64,000 bases of DNA from Paralithodes platypus (taxonomy: Eukaryota > Arthropoda > Malacostraca > Decapoda > Lithodidae), in contig CM064501.1 in assembly GCA_032716605.1 (NCBI GenBank), positions 22,435,008 through 22,499,007 of the forward strand, read 5' to 3'. The first letter of the stretch is position 1. Each line of letters opens with the position of its first letter. Both the position numbers and the translations under genes were made by a program. The notes under the pieces are model-generated. The model saw nothing but the letters and a program-made list of their open reading frames with translations. It was not told the origin of the DNA and did not search any database. This document shows, one piece after another, positions 10,492 to 21,297 of the stretch.

Positions 10492-10929
10492 CCCGTGGAG
10501 CCCCGGCTAGTTTTGTATTGTTTGTTCACCAGAACCCGGCCGGTTTTCAAAAAATGGTTTTATTCCAGAAACAATAGCGAATGGGTTAGGAATGAAGGAA
10601 AAACCACGAAAAACCGCTCAAAAAGCTTAAAGAATGGTCCTACAGAGCCCCCGAAAACGTATTTTACAAGAGTAAAAAATTGAAGGCAATTACCCCAAAA
10701 AACCAGGTTATTGCACGCTCACGCGCACGCACGTGGACTTTGAGAGTTTTCAACCATCGGCACGGTTGCGTGGGATACGTACACAGTTCCCATAAAAATC
10801 TGAGCCCTCTCGAGTGGCTACACCTGAGGTTACGGTCGGAGCAATTAGGGTGACTCGTCAGACGCGTCGCTGGGGCTGTGCGTTACATACATCGCCGACG
10901 CGCCAGACGCGTCGCTGGTGCTGGACGGG
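10492..10929 (+). mobile_element. TTAA-flanked element with CCCGTGGAGCCCCGGC end, copy 1
   Basis: Bounded by TTAA at 10488-10491 and 10930-10933. Left end cccgtggagccccggc; right end, reverse-complemented, cccgtccagcaccagc, giving imperfect 16-bp inverted repeats. The GACGCGTC motif recurs inside near the right end. Near-identical copy at 27780-28218 and a diverged copy at 56951-57638. Confidence 0.85.
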
Positions 10930-11419
10930 TTAATGTCAATAATAATCATGTGTCACCATAGCGTTTCAGTTAACCATCTTTCTAGGTATCCATGTAGAAG
11001 GGAGGCAGATAATCAAAAGTTGAAGCTGAGTCGAATTTAATTGAAACTTAAGACAAAATAAATAATAGTAATTGGATGAATACTTATACAGTAGTATGTT
11101 TAAGTGAACTGGGAAAAATAATGCAGTACAGACAATGATAAGGCTTGATCATTGCATAATTACGAACAAAATAGGAACATTGGAGGTTTCGTTTAAAACT
11201 GTTAGTGTGTGAATTATATCTGCGATTAAGCCATTATTGCCAATTATTGTAAGGATGGTGAACACGTACTTCCCAGTAGTGTAAAATATTAAGAATAAAA
11301 CCTGATCTGTAGTTTACTTGTTCAGAGATGGGTAATAGAAGTTGATCAACCTTTTCATCAACTCTGCGTAAGCAGAGTTTGGTATCGCCCCCCCGTATAG
11401 TGGGTACCACACGAAAAAA

Positions 11420-11448
11420 ATGTCTGTCGTCGTCGTCGTCGTCGTCCG
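11420..11448 (+). repeat. (GTC)n microsatellite
   Basis: Run of cgtcgtcgtcgtcgtcgtc just outside the start of the right arm. Confidence 0.8.
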
Positions 11449-11806
11449 TCTGTCCAGGTTAAGAACAAAAGGAAAAGAAAGAATAAGTTTACCATTAAAC
11501 AAGAAACCAGTCTACCTCAGTGCCCCTTACCACCACCAAAAGATAAACAAAGCCTACAACCTCTGCGGAACAAATACGCGCCGCTCCCACGCGATAATCT
11601 CTTCTGGCTGAGGCATCAAAATTGGCCGCTCCCCAGCAGAAGTGAGAAGTCCCAACCAGAACCAGATTTAAACTACGACGAGAACTACTTTATGGAATTA
11701 AGACATCAATCTCCTCAATTTCCACACATCTACCCAGACGGAAATAACCATCACTACAACTACGAGGACAACCAACAATGACAAGAGCAGTATTCAAACT
11801 TGTAAC

Positions 11807-12301
11807 GAGGTGTGGTGGAGTGGTCATGCCACTGGATTGGTAATCCAATGGACCCGGGTTCAAATCCCAATACGTCAATGGGAAGATATTATTGGGATTG
11901 AATTTGTGCTGTACCTAGTATCAGTGCATTACCACAAAGCCCACCGAAATGCCAAAAAAAAAAACTAATTGTTCCCTGATTAAATAACACTGTATGAATA
12001 TTCCCATATTCAAAATATGTTACAGGGGGACAATGCCTAGTGAGTTCACTGCTCAATAGGTGGCGTTCTGAGAGTGAGGGTCTGAGTCTGGAGGGTGAGA
12101 CGGTGAAGCACTTGAGCGAAGCAACCGGCCGCTTCAGAGATGAAGCTGATTCGAGCCATGATGGATGCTTCACATGTCTCACTCCCCAGACTGGAACAAG
12201 ACCTCACGGGCTTCACCGTGTTGAACGGTGGAATGTACAGGCTCTCATCCTATGCCCGAGATGGAGTATTTGGAATATAGAACAAAACAAAAAAAAAATT
12301 T
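11807..12301 (+). mobile_element. tRNA-derived SINE in the inner-right repeat
   Basis: Head gaggtgtggtggagtggtca, box B ggttcaaatcc at 11858-11868, GGT at the anticodon position, body ~400 bp and an A-rich tail ending about 12301. Mirror of 9456-9950. Confidence 0.88.
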
Positions 12302-12376
12302 TTAAAGAACCATCAAAACTGTAAATTAATTATCATTCACTTATACAAGCTTTCTAATACTTACTTCTAATATTAA

Positions 12377-12603
12377 CCCTTTCACGCTTTTATGATGCAG
12401 AGGTTGCCAGATTAGCAATAAGAAATAGAATTCTCTCACTTTTATAATTACCTACCCAAAATTTGTTTTCTGTCCACAGCTAACTCAAAGACAACTGCAG
12501 AGGTTGAAGTAACTAAACTAAAGGTTTCTAAATACCCCTGATGGTAACAAAGGCTTTAAAGTATCCCCAATAGGCTCAACATCGCGTCATATGCGTGAAA
12601 GGG
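12377..12603. mobile_element. TTAA-flanked miniature element with CCCTTTCACGC ends, right
   Basis: Mirror of 9155-9381, TTAA at 12373-12376 and 12604-12607. Empty site at 21740-21750 in the outer-right repeat. Confidence 0.9.
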
Positions 12604-12837
12604 TTAATAAATAAAGAATACCATTACCTATGTAACCTTATAATTATGTACTATATTTTTAAGACCTTTAATTACCGAACAATAATCGAAAACCTGTAAT
12701 TCACATGCCTTTCATATTCCGAAACGCACTAACCAAATACAAAATTAAAAACCGAATATTACCTGCCTGAAACAAGATATTATTAGGCAAAGTTGACTCC
12801 ACTTTCTGGTACTTCTCCTTCGGGCGAACGTGCTTAA

Positions 12838-13083
12838 TTGTTGGATACAGTCAACTCGGAAAATACTTCCGTAGGGGTTAGCCTAACTCCCCTTCAAAAG
12901 CATCTGCAAGCTGTTGTGTGCAGTGACCAAGAGCGAGTGATAGGCGACTTAGAAGTGACCATTCTAGTAGTGCGTGTAAAGGAAGCGTCCCCCTGGTGCA
13001 AACAGGCAGCTGGACATCTTACTCAGTCGCCACGTGTGACCATATCTCTCATGGCTCCTACTTCTATACTTCAACCAAATTAA
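12838..13083 (+). CDS. Unrecognised 81-codon ORF in the long repeat, copy 3
   Basis: Paralog of 1111-1356; same start and stop, a few substitutions. Confidence 0.3.
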   Translation: MLDTVNSENTSVGVSLTPLQKHLQAVVCSDQERVIGDLEVTILVVRVKEASPWCKQAAGHLTQSPRVTISLMAPTSILQPN

Positions 13084-14220
13084 GTGCTTCTCGTTCGATC
13101 CTATTGTTTTGATTATTATTGCGAAGGTTAGATAAGATATGCTAAATGTTCAAATTAACGTCATTTAAGAGATTATTAATTCTCGCCTTCTAGCAATCGT
13201 CACTCGTGTTGAGAGAACAATACATATTATATACGTGGAATTGATATACAGTATCTATATTCCTTGACATATATTTTCTTATATTTCATATACGGGTTAT
13301 AGATATTTTCGTTCGGAAATTATACATAATTATACATTACACGTAAATCCAGTGAACACTGTACCAGATCTTATTCTATATGATGTTATTAGCTGGGTAC
13401 GTAATTGTATGTGTAAGTGTCCACAGAGAGTGTTTATCATGTCTCTTAGTAAGAATATTTTTATGTTTGTGCTTCCTGACTTCAAACTCAGTTTAAGCTT
13501 TCTTTTGAGTTAAAAATAAACTCCTGTCAGTATCGCATCGCATTAATTCTTCACGGCGAGATCTTCAGCCTTTACACACAGGCTAATATAATTTATTACC
13601 AGTTAATTGAATTTATATTCATTATTGTAACTCTGAGTTAATTTAGATTAATGTAATCTATTGTATTGAATTAACGTCAAGTTATTCACAGTTCATCGGA
13701 TATCCTATTCTCCATATAATCTTATCACTGTGTGTGTGTCTCCTCAGTATTATTTACCTATCTCGTTCACTCGCTATCTTGCGATTATTATTCATCAGGA
13801 TATCCGTTATTGTCATTTGAGACAAACCTCTCTGTGTATGTTTATACTATATTTATATACTCATCACATAATTATATGCTTCATTGATGCTATTGTGCAA
13901 TTACCTTATTATATGCTATTCCTGTTGAGTATGAAACAGGAATTAATAGTATTCATTATATTTTTATGATTATGATTTATTGAGTCTATTTTATATAGAT
14001 AAGACTCAACCATATCATTGTGCCTGTGCCCTAGCTAATAACAAATAAAACTTGTGTACCGAAACTGTGTACTCTGTGACATTGGTGGAGATTGATTGAT
14101 ATAAGAATTATATAAATATCAAAGTCAGCTGTGTTTCCGTTGAGTGTTGTAGTTCTGAGCTTTCCTATGGTGGAAATAATGAACTGATATAAAGCGACTT
14201 AAAAATTATAACGTATAACA

Positions 14221-14240
14221 TTGGCGGCAGCGGTGTCTCA
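14221..14240 (+). promoter_or_regulatory. Candidate primer-binding site of the LTR element
   Basis: Directly after the ATAACA repeat end comes ttggcggcagcggtg. A TGG one base inside the repeat boundary is what a tRNA primer-binding site starts with, since it pairs with the tRNA CCA end. The tRNA species cannot be named from sequence alone. The left-arm mirror is at 7521-7540. Confidence 0.45.
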
Positions 14241-14299
14241 ACACGGCATTACGACTTTGATTTTTAATTTACTCAATCTATCCCAATACACGAATCCTC

Positions 14300-15110
14300 A
14301 TGGCTGGTAAATCACTCAAAATTGTTTCTTTTGAGCAAGAAAATCACAACATTGCTATTTATCTTGAAGTTGTGAAAAGAGTCTTGGATATTGTGTTCAA
14401 GGACGATGATACTTCAAAAATCCACGCTGTTGTGATGAAGTTGGGCCGGCATACGTTTCTTGTGTCGGGCTACTTGCGTGATAATCCAAAATTGACCTGG
14501 GCTCGATATGAGAACTATACCAAGGCAGCCATTAACCTTTCTCTTAGGGAAATAATTGCTAAGCAACAGTTTCACAGTGTTAAGTTTACAGGAAACTTAG
14601 ATCACACTATAAACCAGTTGTTGAATGAACTGGTAGTGGCTTCGGTCACTCAGGCTTTATTGTGGTAGGCAGGGAGGGTTCTGTGGGGGTGTTCGGTTAT
14701 GGCCTTGGCCTTGCTTGGGGCCTTGGGACTGTTCGGCCAGGCAGCCTGGGGAACAGCAACAACAACAACAACTGGTAGTTGCAGCATTTCCCATTGACAA
14801 TGCTGTAGAAAGAGAAGAAAGTGAGTTTAATGCGCTGTTGAGAATATTACCCACGTCAGTACGAGATTACGTCACGATCAGAGAGCCCAAGGGTTATGAT
14901 GAGGACTTGCCTATTGTCCGGTGGATCTTGGCCCTACAGAAAAGCCGAGAGAACAACAATATATCGCCGCCATTACCCGTGCCAACATCCAACCTCAGCC
15001 TTTTTCAACGCCTTCGTCAACATTTGCCACCCTCTTTGAAGGGGTAACTGCAGAGAACTATGAAGCTCCTGAAGAAACTGCGACTAAAGGACTCCTGTAT
15101 CACTCAAGAT
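14300..15110 (+). pseudogene. Gag-like protein of the LTR element, right arm
   Basis: Start MAGKSLKIVSFEQEN at 14300. Open for 122 codons to 14668, where an inserted (AAC)n SINE (14638-14769) shifts the frame. The same protein resumes after it (about 14770-14935, VAAFPIDNAVERE) and moves frame again near 14935 to end about 15110. Predicted soluble, helical, charged, with no CCHC zinc knuckle and no major homology region that I can identify. It is called gag-like because it is the first ORF after the repeat and primer-binding position, and is followed by a protease-like ORF. Family not recognised. Confidence 0.5.
14638..14769 (+). mobile_element. 5'-truncated SINE with (AAC)n tail, right arm
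   Basis: ~132 bp beginning cttcggtcactcagg and ending in caacaacaacaac. It is flanked by aactggtagt at 14628-14637 and 14770-14779, a 10-bp target-site duplication. Sequence matches the 3' part of the longer copy at 55675-56197, so the two share a mobile source. The tail unit is AAC rather than A. Confidence 0.85.
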
Positions 15111-15155
15111 AACCCAGATTTTTAATCCGCCCCCCGCCCACCTATCACCAAACCG

Positions 15156-15644
15156 GTGGAGGCTCGTGATGGGACAAGCACAGAGAAACCCCCCATTTAT
15201 CGTCAGCTAACAATTCAAGGTGTTAAATCAAGATTTTTGATTGCCACGGGTTCATCTCGTTCATTTCTTTTCTCTTCTTACTATAACAAACACCAGGCCA
15301 CTTTTGGTCCTCTTCAACCATCCCCTATTGTTTCAGTTGATGCTAATAATGCCCGAATTCCTAATCAGGGACAGACAGCTACCCTCTACATAGCCACTAA
15401 CCTTCCAAATCACGGCAACCACCACCCATTCATTATTTCTCCACCTGGTGAGACCGATTGTGATGGCTACTTAGGAATAGATCTACTAAGCACCTTACGT
15501 ACTTCCATCAATTGCGTCAATGGAGTACTAACTTTCGACCGTAGGCCATCCAAAATTTCTTCCCCCAGCGAGCTTAAAATCCTCAAACCAGTTCACACCA
15601 TCAAAACTTCTCAAACTAGGTCAATACCAGAAGGAGTGATATAG
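15156..15644 (+). pseudogene. Retropepsin-like protease of the LTR element, right arm
   Basis: Starts MEARDGTSTEKPP. It has the same fold signatures as the left-arm copy: strand QLTIQGVKSRFLI, active-site position ATGSSRS with Ala in place of the catalytic Asp, and GYLGIDLLSTL. It ends at a stop at 15644, 46 codons earlier than the left copy. The following frame from 15657 continues the left-arm sequence, so a small indel near 15640 broke this arm. Confidence 0.6.
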
Positions 15645-15808
15645 TCAAGCTCCAATATGATTATCTTGAAAATGATCTGTCATCTTTTGACAAAGTTCCT
15701 CCCCCAGCACAAACCATTCCTGATACCCAAACTCTACGGCCCCGCAAAATCCATCACCAAGACTTGCCGTGCCTGTGCTAGGGGTGAGACAAGGCATAAT
15801 GAGAACTC

Positions 15809-16798
15809 ATGCATCTATATACAGTCAGCTATGTATGCCGGTTCCAAAAATCTATTAATGACAATATAACCATGCTAGCTGACCCAGATAATAATGCCAT
15901 ATGCATTGCAACCAATAATAAAAATTTAGGTTCCACAGAGTCATTGCCTCTTTCCCCAATTCCCCCCATCACCCCTCTTCCCATTCTACCACAGACGCCT
16001 TTTCCAACTATTGTTAATTTACCCACTAATTCTCCTCCCCCCCCCCCCTCCCACCACCACCTCAGCCCCGCCCACCCTGGCCACTAGTACTCACCACCAC
16101 CACAATACTCTTGTGCCCCTCCTCTGCGCTAAATCAGCCCCGCGCACCCTTGCCACTAGCACTTATCCAAATTTTCCTTGTATCCCCACCACCCCCCTCA
16201 TTTCCGCCACATCCGGAGTTTACCTTCCAATGCTTTCACCTTCACCAACTACTCCACCAACTTGCCCTCCCCTTCCACTTATTCCCTCTGCTGATCCACC
16301 AACTACTCTATCTAAGAAAACCTTTCCCTCACGCCTACCAAAGCCAATCATAACACCCTCTACCCCTACCTCCATCACTCCCTCACAACCCTCTACAACT
16401 GAACCTCGACTCATGTACAAACCTTCTACACCTAACTTCACTACAACTTCTGCTTCCTCTACCAACATCACCTCTTCTGATTCACCAACTACTCTACCTA
16501 AGAAAACCCTTCCTTCACGACTACCAAAGCCAATTATAACACCCTCTACCCCTACCTCCCTCACTCCCTCACAACCCTCTACAACTGAATCTCGACTCAT
16601 GTACAAACCTTCCACTCCTAACTTCACTACAACTTCTGCTTTTTATACCAACATCACCTCTGCCTCTACCACTACCTCTTCCAAGCTTCCCACTTCTTCC
16701 ACTTCCAACATACCATCTATCTCTAACCCTCCCTCGCCAACCACTGTAGTTACACCTAACATCATTCACAAACCTTCCACTTCTACCTTAACCCGTCA
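15809..16798 (+). CDS. Pro/Ser/Thr-rich protein of the LTR element, right arm
   Basis: Frames 15809-16087 and 16011-16817 together cover the mirror of 4976-5960. The frame change lies in the poly-C tract at about 16035-16050, whose length differs between arms. Tandem units of ~186 bp (62 codons, period seen between 16303 and 16489) encode Thr/Ser/Pro-rich repeats. The ORF runs into a TTAA element at 16803. It is probably a disordered, possibly glycosylated chain; function unknown. Confidence 0.5.
16303..16750 (+). repeat. Tandem ~186-bp coding repeats
   Basis: Two full units and a partial unit starting actactctatctaag (16303) and actactctacctaag (16489). The unit length is a multiple of three, so the repeats stay in frame. 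Mirrored at about 5015-5465. Confidence 0.75.
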
Positions 16799-17069
16799 AG
16801 TGCCGGTAGACTCTTAAGAGTTTTACCGGTGCGCTGCGGGACGACTCTTATAATCCTATGACTAAAAAAAACACATTTAAACCACCCCAGTATCAATTGA
16901 TTTTTTTTTTTTTTTTTTTGCCCCTTGGCCATGCAAAATATCACTCCTCCACATCCCCTCCTTCCCCCCTTTCCCCCTCCCCCCTTCAATTATCACCTAT
17001 TTTCGCTGTTATTCCCTTATTCTTAGGTATATTTTCGTGCTAACATTAGCGAGTTGCTAGCAGGGCGTG

Positions 17070-17611
17070 GTATTTTTTTTTCTTTTTTTCTCTTCTATAT
17101 TCCAACTACTCCCTCTCGGGCATAGGCTGATAGACTTTACACTTTACCGCTGAACACGGTGAGGCCCGTGAGGTCTTGTTCCAGCCTAGGGAGTGAGACA
17201 TGCGAAGCACCTATTTCACGGCTCGAACCCAACTCCATCTCTGAAGCTGCTTCGCCTTTGCATTTCACAGTCTCACTCCCCAGGCTCGGATGCTCACTCT
17301 CAGAACGCCACCTATGAGCAATTAATTCACTAGGCATTTCCCCCCTGTAGCATATTTAGAATATGGGAATATTCATACAGTGCTATTTAATCAGGGAACA
17401 ATGAGGGTATTTTGTTTTGGCATTTCGGTGTGCTGTGGTAATGCACAGTGTAATGCTGTGCACACAGCACCACACAGTGTGTGGTGCTGTGTGTAATGCT
17501 AGTGTACAGCACAAATTCCATCCCAATAATATCTTCCCATTGACATATTGGGATTTGAACCCGGGTCCATTGGATTACCAGTCCAGTGGAAAGACCACTC
17601 TGCCACACCTC
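17070..17611 (-). mobile_element. tRNA-derived SINE, copy in the right arm
   Basis: Mirror of 4201-4696 with the head at 17611. The body contains an extra short cacacagtgtgtggtgctgt repeat around 17455-17500 that the left copy lacks, so it arose after the duplication. Confidence 0.82.
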
Positions 17612-17840
17612 CCCTGTGTGTCTAAGCGTGGGAAATAGCGGGAGTTACAGAGAGAGGCCTCAGTCTCTCTCCAAGCCTTGAGAGGGGAGGGTGTGGAGCA
17701 GTCTGGCTCACAATTGATTATGTAACTCTCGGTCTCATTTCACGATTTTGACCAGCCAAACACTGTTTCCACTTGTTTTATTGTAACAGGTTAATATCTT
17801 CATAATAAACGTAAAATAGGCGCATATGGATAAGTATTAA

Positions 17841-18512
17841 CGCTTTGGCGCACGATGACTCGTTCAGAGTCATTAGGTATTTTTTTCCTAGGCGCACGAT
17901 GACTCGTTAAGAGTCATTAAACTTAAAAATATTCGCCAAAAATTAAGTTTTCGTCTGACGCGCGTCATATTCGGCATATATATTAAGTATTACGTCTAGT
18001 TCAATGGGTACAATTGGCAACTCCCTCAGTTTAACCGTTTACTCACAGCTGGCTGGGAAGGGAGCAGAGTACAGCTCAGTCTGTGTTTCGATACTTTCAC
18101 GTTTATTCGTGTATCTCAGTAACTATTTGGTTTATAGTAATTCTGAAGTTACCAGTGGAATCCTCATTAAATTCCGCTTCCATATATGTATGCAAATCAA
18201 AAATGGTGCGGGCAAAATTTTGAGCTAGCGCGAGTTGGAGATAAGGTATTTACTTTTGTTTTTACAATTCTTATTTCGGAGTGCCCCAATGTGGTTGTTT
18301 TGTATTTATTCTATGTTTTGATTCGCTTATCTTCAAGTTCAATCAATAACGAAGCCGATGGTACCTCATTAATCCAAATACAAGGATTTTTTGGTGGATA
18401 AAAACGTCACAGAAACAAATTATCGCCGGGCACAAAACTGGCTCTGAGTGAGCTGAGATATACTTTGGGAGTGGGAAAAACTTTGATTGGAAACTATAGG
18501 TGCGCCAAAGGG
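17841..18512. mobile_element. TTAA-flanked element with CCCTTTGGCGCAC ends, right arm only
   Basis: Bounded by TTAA at 17837-17840 and 18513-18516. Ends cgctttggcgcac and, reverse-complemented, ccctttggcgcac. Near the left end the motif gatgactcgtt.agagtcat occurs twice. The left arm reads attaatacttatcc through one TTAA near 3968-3975, an empty site. Confidence 0.88.
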
Positions 18513-18619
18513 TTAATGATATTTATGGTAAGATAACGATTTTAGTGACAGGAAACAGTGAAATAGGTCCGCACAGTTCTGTGGTGTTCAGTACATACGG
18601 TGCGCACTTACTAGGTTAA

Positions 18620-18895
18620 TTACATCCTCTACTTTTTGTAACATCACCACTAAACTCCCTTCTCCTTCCTCTACCAACCTCACCTCTGCCGCTACCTCTA
18701 CCCCTTCCAAGCTTCCCACTTGCAACATACCATCTATCTCTAACACTCCCTTGCAACCCTCTGTAGTTACATCTAACATCATTCACAAACCTTCCACTTC
18801 TAACTACCTCCTATCCTTCTTCGAACATCATTACTAAATTCCCTTCTACTTCCTCCACCAACATCACCTCTACCTCACCTAAACTTCATTCTCCA
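18620..18895 (+). pseudogene. Pro/Ser/Thr-rich coding remnant, right arm
   Basis: C-rich DNA translating to Ser/Thr/Pro repeats, mirror of about 3435-3866. It is cut at 18896 by a TTAA insertion and continues at 20164. Confidence 0.4.
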
Positions 18896-18899
18896 TTAA

Positions 18900-19382
18900 C
18901 CTCTGAAGTGCGCATGGGGGTAATTGGAAATGTCCCCCTGTGCTGACGTATTTGAGGTGTTTCCGTCACTAAAATATTCATTGTGCCATTAATAGCATTA
19001 ATACTTATCCATATGCGCCTATTATGGGTTGATTATAAAGGTATTAACCTGAAACAACAATAAAACGAGTGAAAACAGCGTTTGGATGGTCAAAATCGGA
19101 GATATAGCCCGCGAGTTGTATAATGTATGGGTGAGGCAATCTGCTTTCCCGCCAATTTCCCCCAAGGCCACTGAGACACAGTCGATCGATACTCTCTCTC
19201 TCTCTCTTGCACTCGCTTGCTATCAGTGATGACCACACCCTCCAATCGGATTTCTAATGTTAGCACGAAAATATACCTCAGAATAAGGGAATAACAGGGA
19301 AAATAGGTGATAACTGAAGGAGAGGAGGAAAGTGGGGAAGGAGGGGAGGTAGAGGACTGAGATTTTGCATGGCCCAGGGGCC

Positions 19383-19414
<32 letters not shown>

Positions 19415-20162
19415 TTTTTGTCGATGTCAAAAGTTGATTTTTTTTTCTCTGACTCTTAAGAGTCTCCCCGCAGTGCGCCGGGGGAACTCTTAACCCGGCA
19501 AGCGCGATAGGCCTCACGGAAGGCTTCCTATAGGGAACGAGATAGGCCTCACGGAAGCAGGACCATAAAAAAAGCCTTCCATAAAAAAAAAGGGCCTATC
19601 AAAACAAAGGAATTTGTCTCTAGGTGAGATAATTCCCCTCCAGTACTCATCCATGTAAATCTCACCCACCCCCCTCCCCTCCTTCCCCACCTTATTCCCC
19701 CCTCCCCCTCCTCAATTATCACCTATTTTTCCTCTTATTATCATCATTTATCGGTTATTTTTCTCTCCCGCGATAATGTAGCACAAGTGGGTTGCATAAA
19801 AGATCGTTATGCAACACCCAGACACCGGCACACACCGCCCCGCTCTCCTCAGTTGACTCCCAGACAGCGAGAGGGGAAGGCTGCCTGTCTCTCTCTCTCT
19901 CTCGCCTGAGATTATGACCGGGAGGCCAATATCTTCGTTTTTTCACACCCCAAAATGCTTTTCCCACTTATTTTAGCACTCTTGAAGGTTCATATATACA
20001 TCATATATGTAAAATAAAAGCATACCGAAAACAAATAATGGTTTATATTGTAAATATAACGAATTCTGTCAGAATCCAGGGCTAGAAATGCACAAATAAC
20101 TACCCTAGCACCTACTGTCATATCGCGCTTGTCAGGTTAAGAGTCTCCCCGCAGCTCCCGGG
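18900..20162 (-). mobile_element. piggyBac-type miniature element with a second element inside its end, right arm only
   Basis: TTAA at 18896-18899 and 20163-20166. One end cctctgaagtgcgcat; the other has modules gtctccccgcagtgcgcc and gtctccccgcagctcccggg. The TTAA between those modules has been used as target by the element at 19494-20136. The left arm has an empty site at 3436-3444 (ttttaatggag). Confidence 0.88.
19494..20136. mobile_element. TTAA-flanked element with CAAGCGCGATA ends, nested
   Basis: TTAA at 19490-19493 and 20137-20140. Ends cccggcaagcgcgata and, reverse-complemented, cctgacaagcgcgata. It sits exactly in the module-separating TTAA of the surrounding element. A duplicated gataggcctcacggaag segment occurs at 19507 and 19541. 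No ORF supported. Confidence 0.85.
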
Positions 20163-20163
20163 T

Positions 20164-20785
20164 TAAAACCCCTTCCTCCCTCTCTTCCCCGTCCACACAT
20201 TCCCCCTCCTCAACCCCCTGACCTTGGCACGCTAGGCTCCTCCTCCCACCACCACCTAAGCCCCACCCCCCCACCACCATCACACACCAATCATCTAGGC
20301 CCCTCCTCCCACCACCACCTAAGGCCCCTCCCCCCACCACTCACATCTTCACCACTATCACCCACCAATCATCCACTTCTCCTATAAGTTCTCCCTCTCC
20401 ATCTTTAAACAGTACAACTAAACTTCTTTCATTATCCAAATCAGACACCCTCCCCAAACCCCCACCTTCAACCTCTGCACAACCAAAGGTAAACCCTTCC
20501 CCCTCTTTTAACTTCACTTATTTTCCAGCCACAAATGTCCGAGATCTGGCCGCCGTATCACCACCACCTCGCAGCCACTTCCCTTACCTGCCCGTACCAC
20601 CAGACCTCTACCACCATCCAACCTCCCCTGCCAGACAAAGCCTCCCCCCCAGGCACCTGTCACTCCAGCTTCACCTGTCACCTCGGCCGCACCTGAAACC
20701 TCGACCTCCACCACCACCACCACAGCCAACCCGCTGACCACGCCTTCACACCTGCAAGCAGCAATACACCCACCTTGTCAACCTA
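20164..20785 (+). pseudogene. Pro-rich coding remnant leading to the tail ORF, right arm
   Basis: Continuation of 18620-18895 after the TTAA insertions. Proline-dense in several frames (ccaccacc runs), broken by stops, leading into the tail ORF at 20786. Mirror of about 2851-3430. Confidence 0.4.
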
Positions 20786-20977
20786 GTGACCCTACATCCT
20801 CCAAGCTCCCCCCATCTCTACCGGAGGGCACGCTGTTTCCTGAAGGGCCTTACACCATACATCCGTACAAAAACCCACAGAACCTATTACTCCAAGCTCG
20901 AGGACGAGATTTTTTTTATGGACGACGATGGTGAGATGACAGGGCTCAAGGAAAATGAGCCAAAACATATTCAGAAC
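20786..20977 (+). pseudogene. Upstream part of the LTR-element tail ORF, right arm
   Basis: Matches 2650-2838 in reverse complement (YRRARCFLKGLTPYIRT, KLEDEIFFMDDDGEMTG). At 20978 it jumps into the inside of a miniature element (mirror of about 2320), so a deletion of roughly 300 bp removed the next part of the ORF and one element end. Confidence 0.5.
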
Positions 20978-21297
20978 CCATGGGAAAGAGCGAGAGAGAG
21001 ACTATTGCGTAACAGTGTCTCTCCAGACAAGGGGAGGGGAGGAGGGGAGGGAGGTTGCCTCAGCCATACATTATGTAACTCCCGGCCTGTATCGCCGATT
21101 TTGACCATCCAAACGCTGTTTCCACTTGTTTTATTGCTGTAACAGGTTAATACCTTTATAATCAACCTAAAATAGGCCCATATGGATAAGTATTAATGCT
21201 ATTTATGGTAAAATAATGATGTTAGTGATGGGAACAGCTCAAATACGTGCGCACAGGTGTGTGGTGTCTCATACCCCCCATGCGCACTTCTTAGGTT
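20978..21297 (-). mobile_element. Truncated piggyBac-type miniature element, right arm
   Basis: Mirror of 2035-2340 only; the poly-A and modular end present in the left arm are deleted. The retained end is at TTAA 21294-21297 (acttcttaggttaag). Confidence 0.75.

Larger units (their letters stand above)
10421..11460. other. Spacer at the centre of the 23-kb palindrome
   Basis: Sequence between the two arms with no counterpart in either arm. It holds a TTAA element (10492-10929), otherwise unremarkable AT-rich DNA and a (GTC)n tract near 11420-11448. No credible gene is seen. The short ORFs here have no recognisable similarity. Confidence 0.6.
11461..14220 (+). repeat. Inner-right copy of the long terminal-type repeat
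   Basis: Mirror of 7541-10304. Ends ATAACA at 14220. Begins with the C-terminal part of the tail ORF (11463-11804; an in-frame TGA near 11779 in this copy). Carries the SINE at 11807-12301 and the TTAA element at 12377-12603. The direct-repeat partner in the same arm is 21298-23657. Confidence 0.8.
16803..18615. mobile_element. piggyBac-type miniature element with nested SINE and nested TTAA element, right arm
   Basis: Mirror of 3871-4971, TTAA at 16799-16802 and 18616-18619. It contains the SINE (17070-17611) and, unlike the left arm, a further TTAA element at 17841-18512. The internal TTAA of the modular end is at 16815-16818. Confidence 0.85.

Noticed and set aside
16303..16750. CRISPR-like array
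   Set aside because: Repeats are contiguous 186-bp coding units without spacers, in a eukaryotic context.
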